Counted from the first letter of the stretch, positions 14,781-24,576 are shown. The stretch is 45,492 bases of DNA from Prolixibacteraceae bacterium (GCA_018648265.1 JABGRN010000039.1:1-45492); one strand, 5' to 3'. Notes: generated from the sequence alone by a model not told the origin. Numbers and translations are program-made.

Positions 14781-16859
14781 TTATTTATCTTTTTTCTCGT
14801 TAGCTTCCATCTGAGTTTTTAAAGCAGCCAATTCGCTAATATCACCCAATGTTGTTTTTTCGATGTTGTCTTTTACCGGTTTTGCTGCTTTTTTAGTTAC
14901 CCGGGTTTGTGTTCTGCGTTTTGAAGAATCTTCAGCACGTTTTACATCTTCGAAAATTCTTGAATGAGAAACGATTATTCGTTTAGCAGATTTATTGAAC
15001 TCAATTACTTTGAAATCAAGTTTTTCATCTTGTTTTACAGAAGCTCCATCTTCTTTTATTAAATGACGTGGAGTTGCAAAACCCTCAACACCATAAGGAA
15101 GTGCAATTACGGCACCCCTGTCCATTAATTCAACTACGGTTCCTTCGTGAATTGAATCGGTGGTGAATATAGTTTCAAATACATCCCAAGGATTCTCTTC
15201 TAATTGTTTGTGACCCAGACTTAAACGACGATTTTCTTTGTCGATATCAAGTACTGCCACTTCAATTGTTTCGCCAACAGCCGTAAATTCTGATGGATGT
15301 TTGATTTTTTTCGTCCAGCTTAAGTCCGAAATGTGAATCAAACCATCAACACCTTCTGTAATTTCAACAAAAACACCAAAGTTGGTAAAATTGCGGACGG
15401 TTGCTTTATGTTTACTTCCAACACTATATTCTTTATCAATTTGTTCCCATGGATCTTCTTTCAGTTGTTTGATCCCAAGTGACATTTTGCGTTCTTCTCG
15501 GTCGAGGGTAAGTATTGAAGCTTCAACTTCATCACCAACTTTCAGGAAGTCTTGTGCACTTCTTAAATGCTGGCTCCACGACATTTCAGAAACATGGATT
15601 AAACCTTCTACCCCGGTTGTAATTTCAACAAATGCGCCGTAGTCGGCAATTACAACAACTTTACCTTTAACTTTATCACCAACTTTTAATTTCTCATCCA
15701 GATTATCCCAAGGATGAGGCGTTAATTGTTTCAGTCCAAGTGCGATTCGTTTTTTGTCGTTGTCGAAATCAAGAATCACAACATTCATTTTCTGGTCTAA
15801 TTCTACGATTTCTGTTGGATGAGAAATGCGTCCCCACGAAAGGTCTGTAATGTGAATAAGTCCGTCAACACCACCCAGGTCGATGAATACACCATAAGAA
15901 GTAACGTTTTTAACAGTTCCTTCAAGTACCTGCCCTTTTTCGAGTTTAGCAATAATTTCTTTTTTCTGAAGTTCCAGTTCAGCTTCAATAAGTGCTTTGT
16001 GCGATACAACAACGTTGCGGTATTCCTGATTAATTTTAACCACTTTAAATTCCATGGTTTTTCCAACAAATACGTCGTAGTCGCGAATAGGTTTAACATC
16101 AATTTGCGAGCCCGGCAGGAATGCTTCAATTCCAAAAACATCGACAATCATTCCACCTTTGGTGCGGCATTTTATAAAACCGGTGATAATTTCGCTGTTT
16201 TCTAACGAGGTGTTTACACGTTCCCACGATCTGGTTGCGCGTGCCTGTTTATGCGAAAGGATCATCTGTCCCTTTTTATCTTCGAGGCTTTCGATGAAAA
16301 CATCTACTTTGTCGCCAATTTTTAATTCGGGGTTATAACGGAATTCGTTTAAACTAACAATTCCGTCAGATTTATAACCGATGTCAACAACTACTTCGCG
16401 TTTGTTTAACGAAATAACTGTACCCTCTAAAACTTCTTTTTCCGAAACAGTGTTAAGTGTACCGTCGTATAAATTTTCAAGATCGGTCCTCTCTTTTTCT
16501 GTATAAATATCAATTCCGCTTTCGAGGCTTGCCCAGTCAAATTCCTCAGTTGATGCTGCTTTCTCTTCAGAAGCAACATCTTCTTTTACTTCTGCAACAA
16601 CTTCTGGTTCAGTTTCAAGGGTAATCTCTGGTTTTTCATCCAAAGAAACTTCTTCTTTTTCTTCTTTTACTTCTACAATCACATCTGGTTCGGTTTCAAC
16701 TGTTACTTCGGTTTTTTCTTCTGCAACAATTTCTTCTTTAACTTTGGGAGCAGCTTCAGTTTTTTCTTCAGCAACTGCTTCGTTAGTGTTGGTTTTTTCT
16801 TCCTGAATCGGAGTTTTGGTTACTTCCTGTTCAAGTTCTTCATTTTTCTTTTCAATCAT
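14781..16859 (-). CDS. rpsA: 30S ribosomal protein S1
   Basis: The 692-residue protein carries six S1 RNA-binding repeats, at roughly residues 143-205, 228-295, 310-380, 396-465, 481-552 and 567-635. The third to fifth are the most regular (for example TSYGVFIDLGGVDGLIHI). S1 helps the 30S subunit bind and unfold mRNA. An extra N-terminal region of about 110 residues is very rich in Glu, Lys and Val (repeated EVKEE, EEKTE and VTVETEP blocks) and probably disordered. A Lys/Arg-rich tail follows the last repeat (KRRTQTRVTKKAAK). Many Bacteroidota S1 proteins have such additions. A strong promoter lies about 50 bases upstream. Confidence 0.95.
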   Translation of the reverse strand: MIEKKNEELEQEVTKTPIQEEKTNTNEAVAEEKTEAAPKVKEEIVAEEKTEVTVETEPDVIVEVKEEKEEVSLDEKPEITLETEPEVVAEVKEDVASEEKAASTEEFDWASLESGIDIYTEKERTDLENLYDGTLNTVSEKEVLEGTVISLNKREVVVDIGYKSDGIVSLNEFRYNPELKIGDKVDVFIESLEDKKGQMILSHKQARATRSWERVNTSLENSEIITGFIKCRTKGGMIVDVFGIEAFLPGSQIDVKPIRDYDVFVGKTMEFKVVKINQEYRNVVVSHKALIEAELELQKKEIIAKLEKGQVLEGTVKNVTSYGVFIDLGGVDGLIHITDLSWGRISHPTEIVELDQKMNVVILDFDNDKKRIALGLKQLTPHPWDNLDEKLKVGDKVKGKVVVIADYGAFVEITTGVEGLIHVSEMSWSQHLRSAQDFLKVGDEVEASILTLDREERKMSLGIKQLKEDPWEQIDKEYSVGSKHKATVRNFTNFGVFVEITEGVDGLIHISDLSWTKKIKHPSEFTAVGETIEVAVLDIDKENRRLSLGHKQLEENPWDVFETIFTTDSIHEGTVVELMDRGAVIALPYGVEGFATPRHLIKEDGASVKQDEKLDFKVIEFNKSAKRIIVSHSRIFEDVKRAEDSSKRRTQTRVTKKAAKPVKDNIEKTTLGDISELAALKTQMEANEKKDK

Positions 16860-16911
16860 GTAATTCTTAATAAATTAATAAGTTAGACAATATATTATAT
16901 TAAATCGCGCG

Positions 16912-16942
16912 CAAAAATATAACTTAATTCACTTATTTCAAA
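16912..16942 (-). promoter_or_regulatory. Promoter of rpsA
   Basis: Read on the minus strand, TTTG (16942-16939) and TATTTTTG (16919-16912) are separated by 19 bases, an excellent fit to the Bacteroidota -33/-7 consensus. Transcription would start near 16905, giving a leader of about 45 bases before the ATG at 16859. Confidence 0.75.
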
Positions 16943-17039
16943 GGTTTTCTGTATTTATTTGAATAGGACGGGGGTAATATTAAATAACAAAATATTATTC
17001 TTGAAATGATAAAGGTAGCAATTAGTTGATTTACTACCA

Positions 17040-17068
17040 TTGCATGCTTTATTATTTTATTAATTTTG
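17040..17068 (+). promoter_or_regulatory. Promoter of the nucleotide-sugar operon
   Basis: TTG (17040-17042) and TAATTTTG (17061-17068) are 18 bases apart and fit the Bacteroidota consensus. The leader to the ATG at 17088 would be short, about 12-15 bases, and contains the AAAAGGA ribosome site. Confidence 0.65.
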
Positions 17069-17087
17069 AATTTCAATAAAAAAAGGA

Positions 17088-18032
17088 ATGAAAAGAATTT
17101 TAGTAACCGGGGGAGCAGGTTTTATTGGCTCACATCTTTGCGAACGTCTTTTAAATGAGGGTAATGAAGTTATTTGCCTCGATAATCTTTTTTCAAGTTC
17201 GAAAGATAAAATTATACCTTTTTTAAAACTACCTTATTTTGAATTTGTAAGGCAGGATGTAACTTTCCCTTATTTTGCTGAAGTTGATGAGATTTATAAT
17301 CTTGCCTGCCCTGCTTCACCAGTGCATTACCAACACGATGCCATTCAAACCATAAAAACCTCAGTGATGGGGGCAATTAATATGCTTGGATTGGCAAAAC
17401 GTGTAAATGCCAAAGTGTTACAGGCTAGTACAAGTGAAGTTTATGGCGATCCTGTAGTTCATCCGCAAACCGAAGATTATTGGGGAAATGTAAATCCCAT
17501 TGGAATTCGTTCGTGTTACGACGAAGGAAAACGTTGCGCCGAATCGTTATTTGTAAATTATCACCAGCAAAATAATGTTGGCATTAAAATAATCCGCATT
17601 TTTAATACTTATGGGCCACGAATGGAATTAAACGATGGAAGGGTGGTTTCTAATTTTATCCTTCAGGCATTAAAGGGTGAAAATATTACAATTTATGGTG
17701 ATGGGAAACAGTCGCGGAGTTTCCAGTACGTTGATGATTTAGTGGAGGGTATGTTGCGTATGATGGGTACTTCGGATGATTTTACCGGGCCCGTAAATAT
17801 TGGTAACCCAATTGAATTTACAATGTTAGAGCTGGCACAGCTTGTTTTGGAAATGACGAGTAGTAAATCGGAAATTATTCATTTACCATTACCCAAAGAC
17901 GACCCGGTTCAAAGACAGCCCAACATTGATTTGGCAAAAAAAATGTTGAATAACTGGGAACCAAAAGTTCAGTTAAAAGAAGGTTTACAAAAAACAATTG
18001 AATATTTCGACCAAATGCTAAAACAGATATAA
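17088..18032 (+). CDS. uxs: UDP-glucuronate decarboxylase (UDP-xylose synthase)
   Basis: The 314-residue extended SDR enzyme converts UDP-glucuronate to UDP-xylose. The NAD-binding motif [10 protein letters not shown] is at residues 7-16. The catalytic Tyr and Lys are in [11 protein letters not shown]. The signature [12 protein letters not shown] distinguishes UDP-xylose synthases from dTDP-glucose 4,6-dehydratases (RmlB), and the later [11 protein letters not shown] and [14 protein letters not shown] also fit. It has no membrane anchor and acts in the cytosol. It leads an operon with rmlA (TAATG overlap), rmlC, rmlD and a phosphohexomutase, taking the place rmlB often has. It probably supplies xylose-type sugars for surface polysaccharide. 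Confidence 0.92.
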   Translation: MKRILVTGGAGFIGSHLCERLLNEGNEVICLDNLFSSSKDKIIPFLKLPYFEFVRQDVTFPYFAEVDEIYNLACPASPVHYQHDAIQTIKTSVMGAINMLGLAKRVNAKVLQASTSEVYGDPVVHPQTEDYWGNVNPIGIRSCYDEGKRCAESLFVNYHQQNNVGIKIIRIFNTYGPRMELNDGRVVSNFILQALKGENITIYGDGKQSRSFQYVDDLVEGMLRMMGTSDDFTGPVNIGNPIEFTMLELAQLVLEMTSSKSEIIHLPLPKDDPVQRQPNIDLAKKMLNNWEPKVQLKEGLQKTIEYFDQMLKQI

Positions 18033-18913
18033 TGAAAGGAATTATTCTTGCTGGTGGTGCCGGAACAAGGCTTTACCCAATTACACGATCTATTTCGAAA
18101 CAAATTATCCCGGTGTACGATAAACCGATGATTTACTATCCGCTATCGGTTTTGATGTTAGCCGGAATCAGGGAAATACTGATAATTTCCACTCCCACGG
18201 ATATTGTTTTGTACGAACAATTATTTGGCGATGGTTCGCAACTGGGATTAACTATTTCTTATAAAATTCAACCTTCTCCCGATGGTTTGGCACAAGCTTT
18301 TATTTTAGGTGAAGAGTTTATTGGCGACGATAATGTTTGTATGATTCTTGGCGATAATATTTTTTACGGATATAATTTTCGCGAAATTCTGGAAGATGCT
18401 GCAAACCTGGAAGATGGTGCTATAGTTTTTGGTTATTATGTAAATGACCCAGATCGTTATGGTGTTGTTGAATTCGATTCATCAGGAAAAGTAATCAGCA
18501 TTGAAGAAAAACCAGAGCAACCAAAATCGAACTACGCAGTTACCGGATTGTATTTTTATTCTAACGATGTAATTAAAAAAGCTAAAAACCTAAAGCCATC
18601 GAAACGTGGTGAGTTGGAAATTACCGATTTAAATCGGGTATATCTCGAAGAAAACAGGCTGAACGTAAAATTGTTGGGCCGTGGTTTTGCATGGCTCGAC
18701 ACAGGAACTCACGATAGTTTGTTGCAGGCCTCGAATTTTATTGCAACCATCGAACAACGTCAGGGTTTAAAAGTGTCGTGTATCGAAGAAATTGCATTTA
18801 AAATGGGTTTTATCAGTAAGGAGCAGTTAATTGAACTTGCCCAACCCTTAAGTAAAAATCAATACGGACAATACCTTTTACGATTAGCCGATAAACAAAT
18901 AATTTCCTTTTAA
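18032..18913 (+). CDS. rmlA: Glucose-1-phosphate thymidylyltransferase
   Basis: The 293-residue protein makes dTDP-glucose from glucose 1-phosphate and dTTP, the first step to dTDP-rhamnose. The nucleotide-binding N-terminus [17 protein letters not shown] (residues 8-24), [16 protein letters not shown] and LGDNIFYG with its metal-binding Asp are all present, as is [19 protein letters not shown]. Length equals that of classical RmlA. The start codon shares one base with the uxs stop. Confidence 0.96.
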   Translation: MKGIILAGGAGTRLYPITRSISKQIIPVYDKPMIYYPLSVLMLAGIREILIISTPTDIVLYEQLFGDGSQLGLTISYKIQPSPDGLAQAFILGEEFIGDDNVCMILGDNIFYGYNFREILEDAANLEDGAIVFGYYVNDPDRYGVVEFDSSGKVISIEEKPEQPKSNYAVTGLYFYSNDVIKKAKNLKPSKRGELEITDLNRVYLEENRLNVKLLGRGFAWLDTGTHDSLLQASNFIATIEQRQGLKVSCIEEIAFKMGFISKEQLIELAQPLSKNQYGQYLLRLADKQIISF

Positions 18914-18920
18914 TTAAGAA

Positions 18921-19475
18921 ATGAAGATTATTAAAACACCACTTTCCGGGGTAGTGATTATTGAGCCCGTTATATTCGAAGATTCAAGGGGATACTTTTT
19001 TGAATCGTATCAGAGAGAAAAATATATCGATTCGGGTATTGATGTACAATTTGTTCAGGACAACGAGTCTAAATCGGTAAAAGGTGTAATAAGGGGGCTG
19101 CATTATCAGTTAGAACCATATTCTCAGGCAAAATTGGTACGTGTTATTAGTGGGAGAGTTTTTGATGTTGCTGTTGACCTTCGAAAGGGATCGCCAACTT
19201 TCGGGCAGTGGTTTGGACTCGAACTTGATAGCGAAAATAAAAAACAGTTATTTATTCCACGGGGCTTTGCACATGGCTTTTCAGTATTGAGCGAAACAGC
19301 TATTTTTACTTATAAATGCGATAATGTTTATACTAGTGCCTCGGAAAGAGCTATTAATTTAAACGATCCGAATCTGGGTATCAACTGGAAATTAGATGAA
19401 TCGGAACGTATTGTTTCTGAAAAGGATAAACAGTCGCCTGTTTTTAGTGAGGCAGAAATGAACTTTGTTTTTTAA
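18921..19475 (+). CDS. rmlC: dTDP-4-dehydrorhamnose 3,5-epimerase
   Basis: The 184-residue cupin enzyme inverts C3 and C5 of dTDP-4-keto-6-deoxyglucose. The catalytic His is in GVIRGLHYQ (about residues 57-65). The barrel continues with VRVISGRVFDVAVDLRKGSP and FIPRGFAHGFSVLSE, all diagnostic. It sits 7 bases after rmlA and 6 before rmlD, so it belongs to one transcript. Confidence 0.96.
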   Translation: MKIIKTPLSGVVIIEPVIFEDSRGYFFESYQREKYIDSGIDVQFVQDNESKSVKGVIRGLHYQLEPYSQAKLVRVISGRVFDVAVDLRKGSPTFGQWFGLELDSENKKQLFIPRGFAHGFSVLSETAIFTYKCDNVYTSASERAINLNDPNLGINWKLDESERIVSEKDKQSPVFSEAEMNFVF

Positions 19476-19481
19476 TTTTAT

Positions 19482-20357
19482 ATGAAATTATTAGTTACAG
19501 GTGCATACGGACAATTGGGAAATGAACTGAAGGAATTGGCTCCGGGGTTTCCTCATTGGCAATTTATTTTTACTGATGTTGATACTTTAGACATCACCGA
19601 AGAAAATTATGTCCAAACTTTCTTCGAAATAAATAAGCCTGAAATAGTAATAAATTGTGCTGCTTACACGGCGGTTGATAAAGCAGAATCAGAACTTGAA
19701 ACAGCATGGAAAGTTAATGCAAAAGCACCGGGATTACTTGCAAAGGTGGCTAAAAAGCATGGTTCGCAAATAATTCATATTTCTACTGATTATGTTTTTG
19801 ATGGAGAAGCATGTTTACCGTATTCCGAAACCGACCAGGTTAATCCAAACGGAGTTTATGGAAAAACTAAATTAGAAGGTGAACAAAATTGTTTGAAGGA
19901 AAATCCGCACGTACTGATTATCAGAACTTCGTGGTTGTATTCTGCTTTCGGAAATAATTTTGTGAAAACTATGCTGAAGTTGGGCAATGAAAAGAAGGAG
20001 TTAAATGTGGTTTTCAACCAGGTGGGAACACCAACTTATGCCGCCGATTTGGCGGGGGCAATTCTTTTAATTATTCAGGATTCAGAAAAAGAAAGAGAAA
20101 AATTTGTTCCCGGAATTTATCATTATTCTAACGAAGGAGTTGCCAGTTGGTACGATTTTGCAAATGCAGTGTTTGAAATTTCCAGATTGAATTGCCAGGT
20201 GAAACCTGTTCTCTCAAATGAATTTCCAACACAGGCAAAACGTCCGAATTTTAGCGTTTTAGATAAATCGAAAATAAAAAATACTTTTAGATTAAAAATT
20301 CCATTTTGGAGAGAGAGCCTTGGAATTTGTTTAAAGAAACTTGAAAAGATAGGATAG
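19482..20357 (+). CDS. rmlD: dTDP-4-dehydrorhamnose reductase
   Basis: The 291-residue SDR enzyme carries out the last, NAD(P)H-dependent step to dTDP-L-rhamnose. VTGAYGQLGNEL (residues 5-16) is the Rossmann turn, HISTDYVFDG the central strand, and YGKTKLEGE holds the catalytic Tyr-x-x-x-Lys. IRTSWLYSAFGNNFVKTM is also diagnostic. The stop codon is followed immediately by the ATG of the phosphomutase gene. RmlB, needed for the preceding step, is not encoded here. Confidence 0.96.
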   Translation: MKLLVTGAYGQLGNELKELAPGFPHWQFIFTDVDTLDITEENYVQTFFEINKPEIVINCAAYTAVDKAESELETAWKVNAKAPGLLAKVAKKHGSQIIHISTDYVFDGEACLPYSETDQVNPNGVYGKTKLEGEQNCLKENPHVLIIRTSWLYSAFGNNFVKTMLKLGNEKKELNVVFNQVGTPTYAADLAGAILLIIQDSEKEREKFVPGIYHYSNEGVASWYDFANAVFEISRLNCQVKPVLSNEFPTQAKRPNFSVLDKSKIKNTFRLKIPFWRESLGICLKKLEKIG

Positions 20358-22103
20358 ATGGAAAATGAGGAATTATTAAAAGAAGTTAGGGCGAAAGCTC
20401 AAGAGTGGCTTTCTGAAACTTACGATGAAAAAACCAGGAATGAAGTTCAAAGGCTGTTGGATGATAAAGATACAACTGAACTTATTGATTCATTTTACAA
20501 AAGTCTGGAATTTGGCACAGGTGGTTTGCGTGGAATTATGGGGGTTGGAACCAACCGGATGAATATTTACACAGCTGGATCTGCAACTCAGGGATTAAGT
20601 AATTATTTGAAACAAAATTTTGCGGAACTGCCTGAAATAAAAGTGGCCATTGGTTACGATTGTAGAAATAACAGCCGTTTATTTGCAGAAAGTAGTGCAA
20701 AAATATTTGCGGCAAATGGTATAAAAGCATATTTGTTCGAGGATCTTCGCCCAACACCCGAACTATCGTTTGCCATCCGAGAACTGGGTTGCCAAAGCGG
20801 GATTATTCTTACGGCTTCGCACAATCCAAAAGAATACAATGGCTACAAAGCATACTGGGATGACGGTTCGCAAATAGTTGCCCCACACGATGTTAATATT
20901 GTATCTGAAGTTTCAAAGATTAAAGCAGAAGACATTAAATTCGATGGGCCGGATGATTTGATTGAAATCATGGGTGAAGAAATGGATCAAAAATTTCTTG
21001 AGCAGGTGAAAAAGGTTTCCATTTCGCCAGAGGTAGTTGAACGACACTCGGATATTAAAATAATTTACACACCTATTCACGGAACCGGGGTTAAATTGAT
21101 TCCGGCGGCTTTACGTGAATTTGGTTTTACTAATATTATAAATATTCCGGAACAAGATGTTGTTAGCGGCGATTTCCCGACGGTAATTTCTCCGAATCCT
21201 GAAGAGGCAGCAGCTATGGAAATGGCCATGGAAAAAGCCGCCAAAGTAAATGCCGATGTTGTAATGGCTTCTGATCCCGATGGAGACAGGATTGGTGTGG
21301 TTGTAAAAAATGATAAAGGGAAATATATTATTGTAAACGGAAACCAAACGGCCCTTCTTTTTATCTATTATATAATTACAAAAATGAAGGAAGCCGGCGC
21401 ATTGAAAGGAAATGAATTTATTGTTAAAACAATTGTCAGTACTGAATTGATTGCCGAAATTGCCCAAAAAAACAACATCGAATATTTTGATGTTTACACA
21501 GGGTTTAAATTTATTGCCGAAATTATTCGCGAACTGGAAGGAAAGAAAAAATATATTGGAGGGGGTGAAGAAAGTTTTGGTTTTATGCCAGCCGATTTTG
21601 TGCGTGATAAAGACGCTGTTTCGTCGTGTGCACTAATGGGAGAAATTACCGCCTGGGCAATCGATCAGGGAAAAACGTTGTACGAGTTGTTACAGGATAT
21701 TTATCTCGAATACAGTTATTCAAAAGAGAAAATGAAATATATTGTACGGAAAGGTAAATCGGGAGCCGAAGAAATTCAGCAAATAATGACCAAATTCCGT
21801 ACAATTCCGCCAAAAGAATTGGGTGGATCGGCCATGGAATTGGTAAAAGATTATTCTACTCTGGTTCAGAAAAATCTTTTAACTGGTGAAGAAGTGGCAA
21901 TAAATCAGAAAGTTACTTCAAATGTACTTCAGTTTTTTACACAAGATGGAACTAAAATATCTGTCCGCCCTTCAGGGACCGAGCCAAAAATTAAATTTTA
22001 TTTCGAAGTAAAAGGTGAGTTAAAATCGCGGGTAGGTTTTGATGCAGCTGAAGAAAAGGCAGATGCAAAAATCGATGCAATAATGGATGAACTGGGATTG
22101 TAA
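20358..22103 (+). CDS. Phosphoglucomutase/phosphomannomutase
   Basis: The 581-residue alpha-D-phosphohexomutase interconverts hexose 1- and 6-phosphates. The phosphoserine loop is TASHNPKEYNGYK (about residues 153-165), the metal loop DPDGDRIGVVV, the sugar-binding loop GGEESFGF and the phosphate-binding loop RPSGTEPKIKFY near the C-terminus. It is closest to the long PgcA type. In this operon it would supply glucose 1-phosphate to RmlA. The four domains look complete. Confidence 0.93.
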   Translation: MENEELLKEVRAKAQEWLSETYDEKTRNEVQRLLDDKDTTELIDSFYKSLEFGTGGLRGIMGVGTNRMNIYTAGSATQGLSNYLKQNFAELPEIKVAIGYDCRNNSRLFAESSAKIFAANGIKAYLFEDLRPTPELSFAIRELGCQSGIILTASHNPKEYNGYKAYWDDGSQIVAPHDVNIVSEVSKIKAEDIKFDGPDDLIEIMGEEMDQKFLEQVKKVSISPEVVERHSDIKIIYTPIHGTGVKLIPAALREFGFTNIINIPEQDVVSGDFPTVISPNPEEAAAMEMAMEKAAKVNADVVMASDPDGDRIGVVVKNDKGKYIIVNGNQTALLFIYYIITKMKEAGALKGNEFIVKTIVSTELIAEIAQKNNIEYFDVYTGFKFIAEIIRELEGKKKYIGGGEESFGFMPADFVRDKDAVSSCALMGEITAWAIDQGKTLYELLQDIYLEYSYSKEKMKYIVRKGKSGAEEIQQIMTKFRTIPPKELGGSAMELVKDYSTLVQKNLLTGEEVAINQKVTSNVLQFFTQDGTKISVRPSGTEPKIKFYFEVKGELKSRVGFDAAEEKADAKIDAIMDELGL

Positions 22104-22126
22104 TTATAAATCAAAACAACTTATTT

Positions 22127-22882
22127 ATGAAAATTCAAATTTTAACTTTTTTACTGCTTTTTGTGGCAGTAACCGTTGTGGCACAGGAAGATGAGCCAAT
22201 GAGAATGAGACCTCAAATGACCGAAATCTGGAATCCGGAAATATCTGTTATTACACCAGGAGAAACTCCTGCCGATGCACCATCGGATGCAATTGTCCTG
22301 TTCAATGGTGTTGATTTGGAAAGTGAATGGACAAGTGGTGATGGTTCAAAACCAACGTGGTTGGTAGAAAATGGTTGTGTTACAACTTTTAGGGGAGCGG
22401 GGGCAATTAAAACGAAACGTGTTTTTGAAGATTTCCAGTTACATATTGAATGGCGCACGCCAAGCGAAATCGTAGGTGAAAGTCAGGGGCGAGGTAACAG
22501 TGGCGTTTTTTTACAGGGAATTTATGAAGTTCAGGTGTTGGATAATTATAACAACCGTACTTATCGTAACGGTCAGGCAGGAAGTATTTACAAACAACAT
22601 CCCCCGCTTGTAAATGTTTGTAAAGCACCGGGAGTGTGGCAAACTTACGACATTATTTACACCGCCCCGCGTTTCAACGACGACGACACGTATTTTACTC
22701 CGCCAACCGTTACCGTTTTGCACAACGGTGTTTTGGTTCAAAATAATTCTAAATTGCGCGGTCCAACTGAGTATATTGGAATACCGGAATATTCAGTTAA
22801 AAAACATGGCCCAGGAGGAATAATGTTGCAGGACCATAGTAACCCGGTTAGTTTCCGGAATATCTGGATTAGGGAATTGTAA
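22127..22882 (+). CDS. Secreted DUF1080 (3-keto-disaccharide hydrolase-like) protein
   Basis: The 251-residue protein has a signal peptide (residues 1-19, cleavage near VVAQ) and one DUF1080 domain: AIVLFNGVDLESEW, then the jelly-roll strands FQLHIEWRTPSE, GNSGVFLQGIYEVQVLDN and GPGGIMLQDHSNPVSFRNIWIREL. The last part is the strongest family mark. Some members cleave 3-keto-glycosides, and others are lectin-like. The localisation should be periplasmic or outer surface. It follows the sugar-nucleotide operon after 23 bases but may be independent in function. A terminator-like hairpin follows. Confidence 0.9.
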   Translation: MKIQILTFLLLFVAVTVVAQEDEPMRMRPQMTEIWNPEISVITPGETPADAPSDAIVLFNGVDLESEWTSGDGSKPTWLVENGCVTTFRGAGAIKTKRVFEDFQLHIEWRTPSEIVGESQGRGNSGVFLQGIYEVQVLDNYNNRTYRNGQAGSIYKQHPPLVNVCKAPGVWQTYDIIYTAPRFNDDDTYFTPPTVTVLHNGVLVQNNSKLRGPTEYIGIPEYSVKKHGPGGIMLQDHSNPVSFRNIWIREL

Positions 22883-22907
22883 TAAAAAACAAAATTCTAT
22901 ACTTTTG
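22877..22907 (+). promoter_or_regulatory. Promoter of the cotH-like gene
   Basis: TTG (22877-22879) and TACTTTTG (22900-22907) are 20 bases apart and fit the Bacteroidota consensus. The -33 box lies inside the last codons of the DUF1080 gene, and the -7 box touches the left arm of the following hairpin. Confidence 0.55.
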
Positions 22908-22935
22908 GCCCGGAGATTTTCTTCGGGCTTTTTTT
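22907..22935 (+). terminator. Intrinsic terminator after the DUF1080 gene
   Basis: GGCCCGGAG (22907-22915) pairs with CTTCGGGC (22921-22928), and seven T follow. It probably ends the nucleotide-sugar operon. The T-run is only 11 bases before the ATG of the cotH-like gene. Confidence 0.75.
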
Positions 22936-22946
22936 ATTAATCTGGC

Positions 22947-24554
22947 ATGAGTATTAAAAAATTTGTTTTATCTGCTCTAATTGTATTGTATGGGTTTTTT
23001 GCATTTGGGCAAAATCAATATTTCACAACAAAACTACCAATTGTATTTATTAATACCGATGGACAGGAGATTCTTGATAATCCGCGGATTGTTGCTGATT
23101 TAGAAATTGCATGGAAAGAAAACGATGAGCCAAATAACACCAACGATGCTAAAACCCATTTTAATGGAAAAATAACTATTGAAATAAGGGGATCTTCGTC
23201 TCAAATGTTTCCAAAAAAATCTTACGGATTCGAATTAAAAGACAGTCTGTGGGAAGATATGGATTTCCCATTGTTGGGAATGCCCGAAGAAGAAGATTGG
23301 ATTTTATACGCTCCTTATTCCGATAAATCGTTAATTAGGAATGTGTTGACATTTTCACTTGCAAATCAGTTGGGGAATTATGTGCCGCAATGCAGGTTTG
23401 TAGAACTTTTTGTAAATAACGAATACGTAGGAATTTATGTTTTAATGGAAAAAATTAAACGCGATAAAAACCGTGTTGATATTGCAAAACTAAAAGTCGA
23501 AGATATTGATGGAGAAGAGTTAACTGGTGGTTACATTATTAAAATTGATAAAACAACTGGTAGCGGCGGCGATGGATGGTTTTCGGAATATTTCAATAAA
23601 AATAATACTAAAACTTTTTACCAGTATGAATATCCTGATACAGAAGATATTCAATCGGCTCAAAAGGAATACATCCAAAATTATATAAATGAATTTGAAA
23701 CTGCCGTTTATTACGAAGATTATGATGCAGAAACAGGCTATCCATCTTTTATTAATACTAATACCTTTTTTGACTATATTATTTTGAATGAACTTTCAAA
23801 AAATGTGGATGGATACCGGCTAAGTACTTTTTTATATAAAGACAAAAACGATAAACTAAATGCCGGTCCCATCTGGGATTTTAATTTGGGTTATGGGAAT
23901 GCCAATTATCTCAACGCTTGGGAACCATTTGGTTTACAATTGTACGCCGATCTTGGTAATGATGGTTGGCAAAACCCATTTTGGTGGTCGGCATTAATGG
24001 CTGATCCCGCATTTGCCAATACTTTTAAATGCCGTTGGAATATTTTGCGGGAAAGGGAATTGTCGAACCAAAGAATTTATGAAGTTACAGACAGTTTGGT
24101 AAATTTAATTAGTGACGCTGCAACACGAAATTTTCAAAGGTGGCCAATTCTAGGGCAGTGGGTGTGGCCAAACGATTATGTCGGAAATAATTATACCGAA
24201 GAGGTTGGTTGGCTTAAAAATTGGATATCGCAGCGATTAACAAGTTTGAATTACTCGTTGCCCGGCGAATGCGACGGTACAATCCCTGTACACGTTGATG
24301 AGTTTTTTGCAAATGTTTTCCCTAACCCTTTTAATGAAAGACTGGAGGTGCAAATTGGTTCAGAAACAAATTTGGCAGTGCAACTTCAAATCTTCTCTTC
24401 GAGTGGAACAATGATTCGAAACCAGAGAATTCAGGTTATTGGTGGAATTAATCAAATAGAAATTAATTCTGTTAATCTACCACGGGGAATGTATATTTAC
24501 AGAATATTTAAGGGAGACATCGAAATTGTTACCGACAAAATCATAAAAATATAA
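22947..24554 (+). CDS. CotH-kinase-like T9SS cargo protein
   Basis: The 535-residue protein has a signal peptide (residues 1-21, FGQ), a CotH domain and a T9SS type A sorting domain. The CotH part shows IEIRGSSSQMFPKKSYGFEL, a YVGIYVLMEKIKRDKNRVD strand and the metal-binding GPIWDFNLGYGN (about residues 311-322). CotH proteins are atypical protein kinases. The bacterial extracellular forms are of unclear activity. The sorting domain (about residues 455-535) begins with NVFPNPFNERLEV and ends RIFKGDIEIVTDKIIKI, so the protein is exported through the outer membrane. Its promoter overlaps the upstream terminator. Confidence 0.92.
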   Translation: MSIKKFVLSALIVLYGFFAFGQNQYFTTKLPIVFINTDGQEILDNPRIVADLEIAWKENDEPNNTNDAKTHFNGKITIEIRGSSSQMFPKKSYGFELKDSLWEDMDFPLLGMPEEEDWILYAPYSDKSLIRNVLTFSLANQLGNYVPQCRFVELFVNNEYVGIYVLMEKIKRDKNRVDIAKLKVEDIDGEELTGGYIIKIDKTTGSGGDGWFSEYFNKNNTKTFYQYEYPDTEDIQSAQKEYIQNYINEFETAVYYEDYDAETGYPSFINTNTFFDYIILNELSKNVDGYRLSTFLYKDKNDKLNAGPIWDFNLGYGNANYLNAWEPFGLQLYADLGNDGWQNPFWWSALMADPAFANTFKCRWNILRERELSNQRIYEVTDSLVNLISDAATRNFQRWPILGQWVWPNDYVGNNYTEEVGWLKNWISQRLTSLNYSLPGECDGTIPVHVDEFFANVFPNPFNERLEVQIGSETNLAVQLQIFSSSGTMIRNQRIQVIGGINQIEINSVNLPRGMYIYRIFKGDIEIVTDKIIKI

Positions 24555-24576
24555 TTTTAGAGATGCCCTAAATAAA

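Noticed and set aside
15803-16205. Overlapping frames on both strands inside rpsA
   Set aside because: They are shadows of the S1 repeats, whose codon pattern keeps other frames open.
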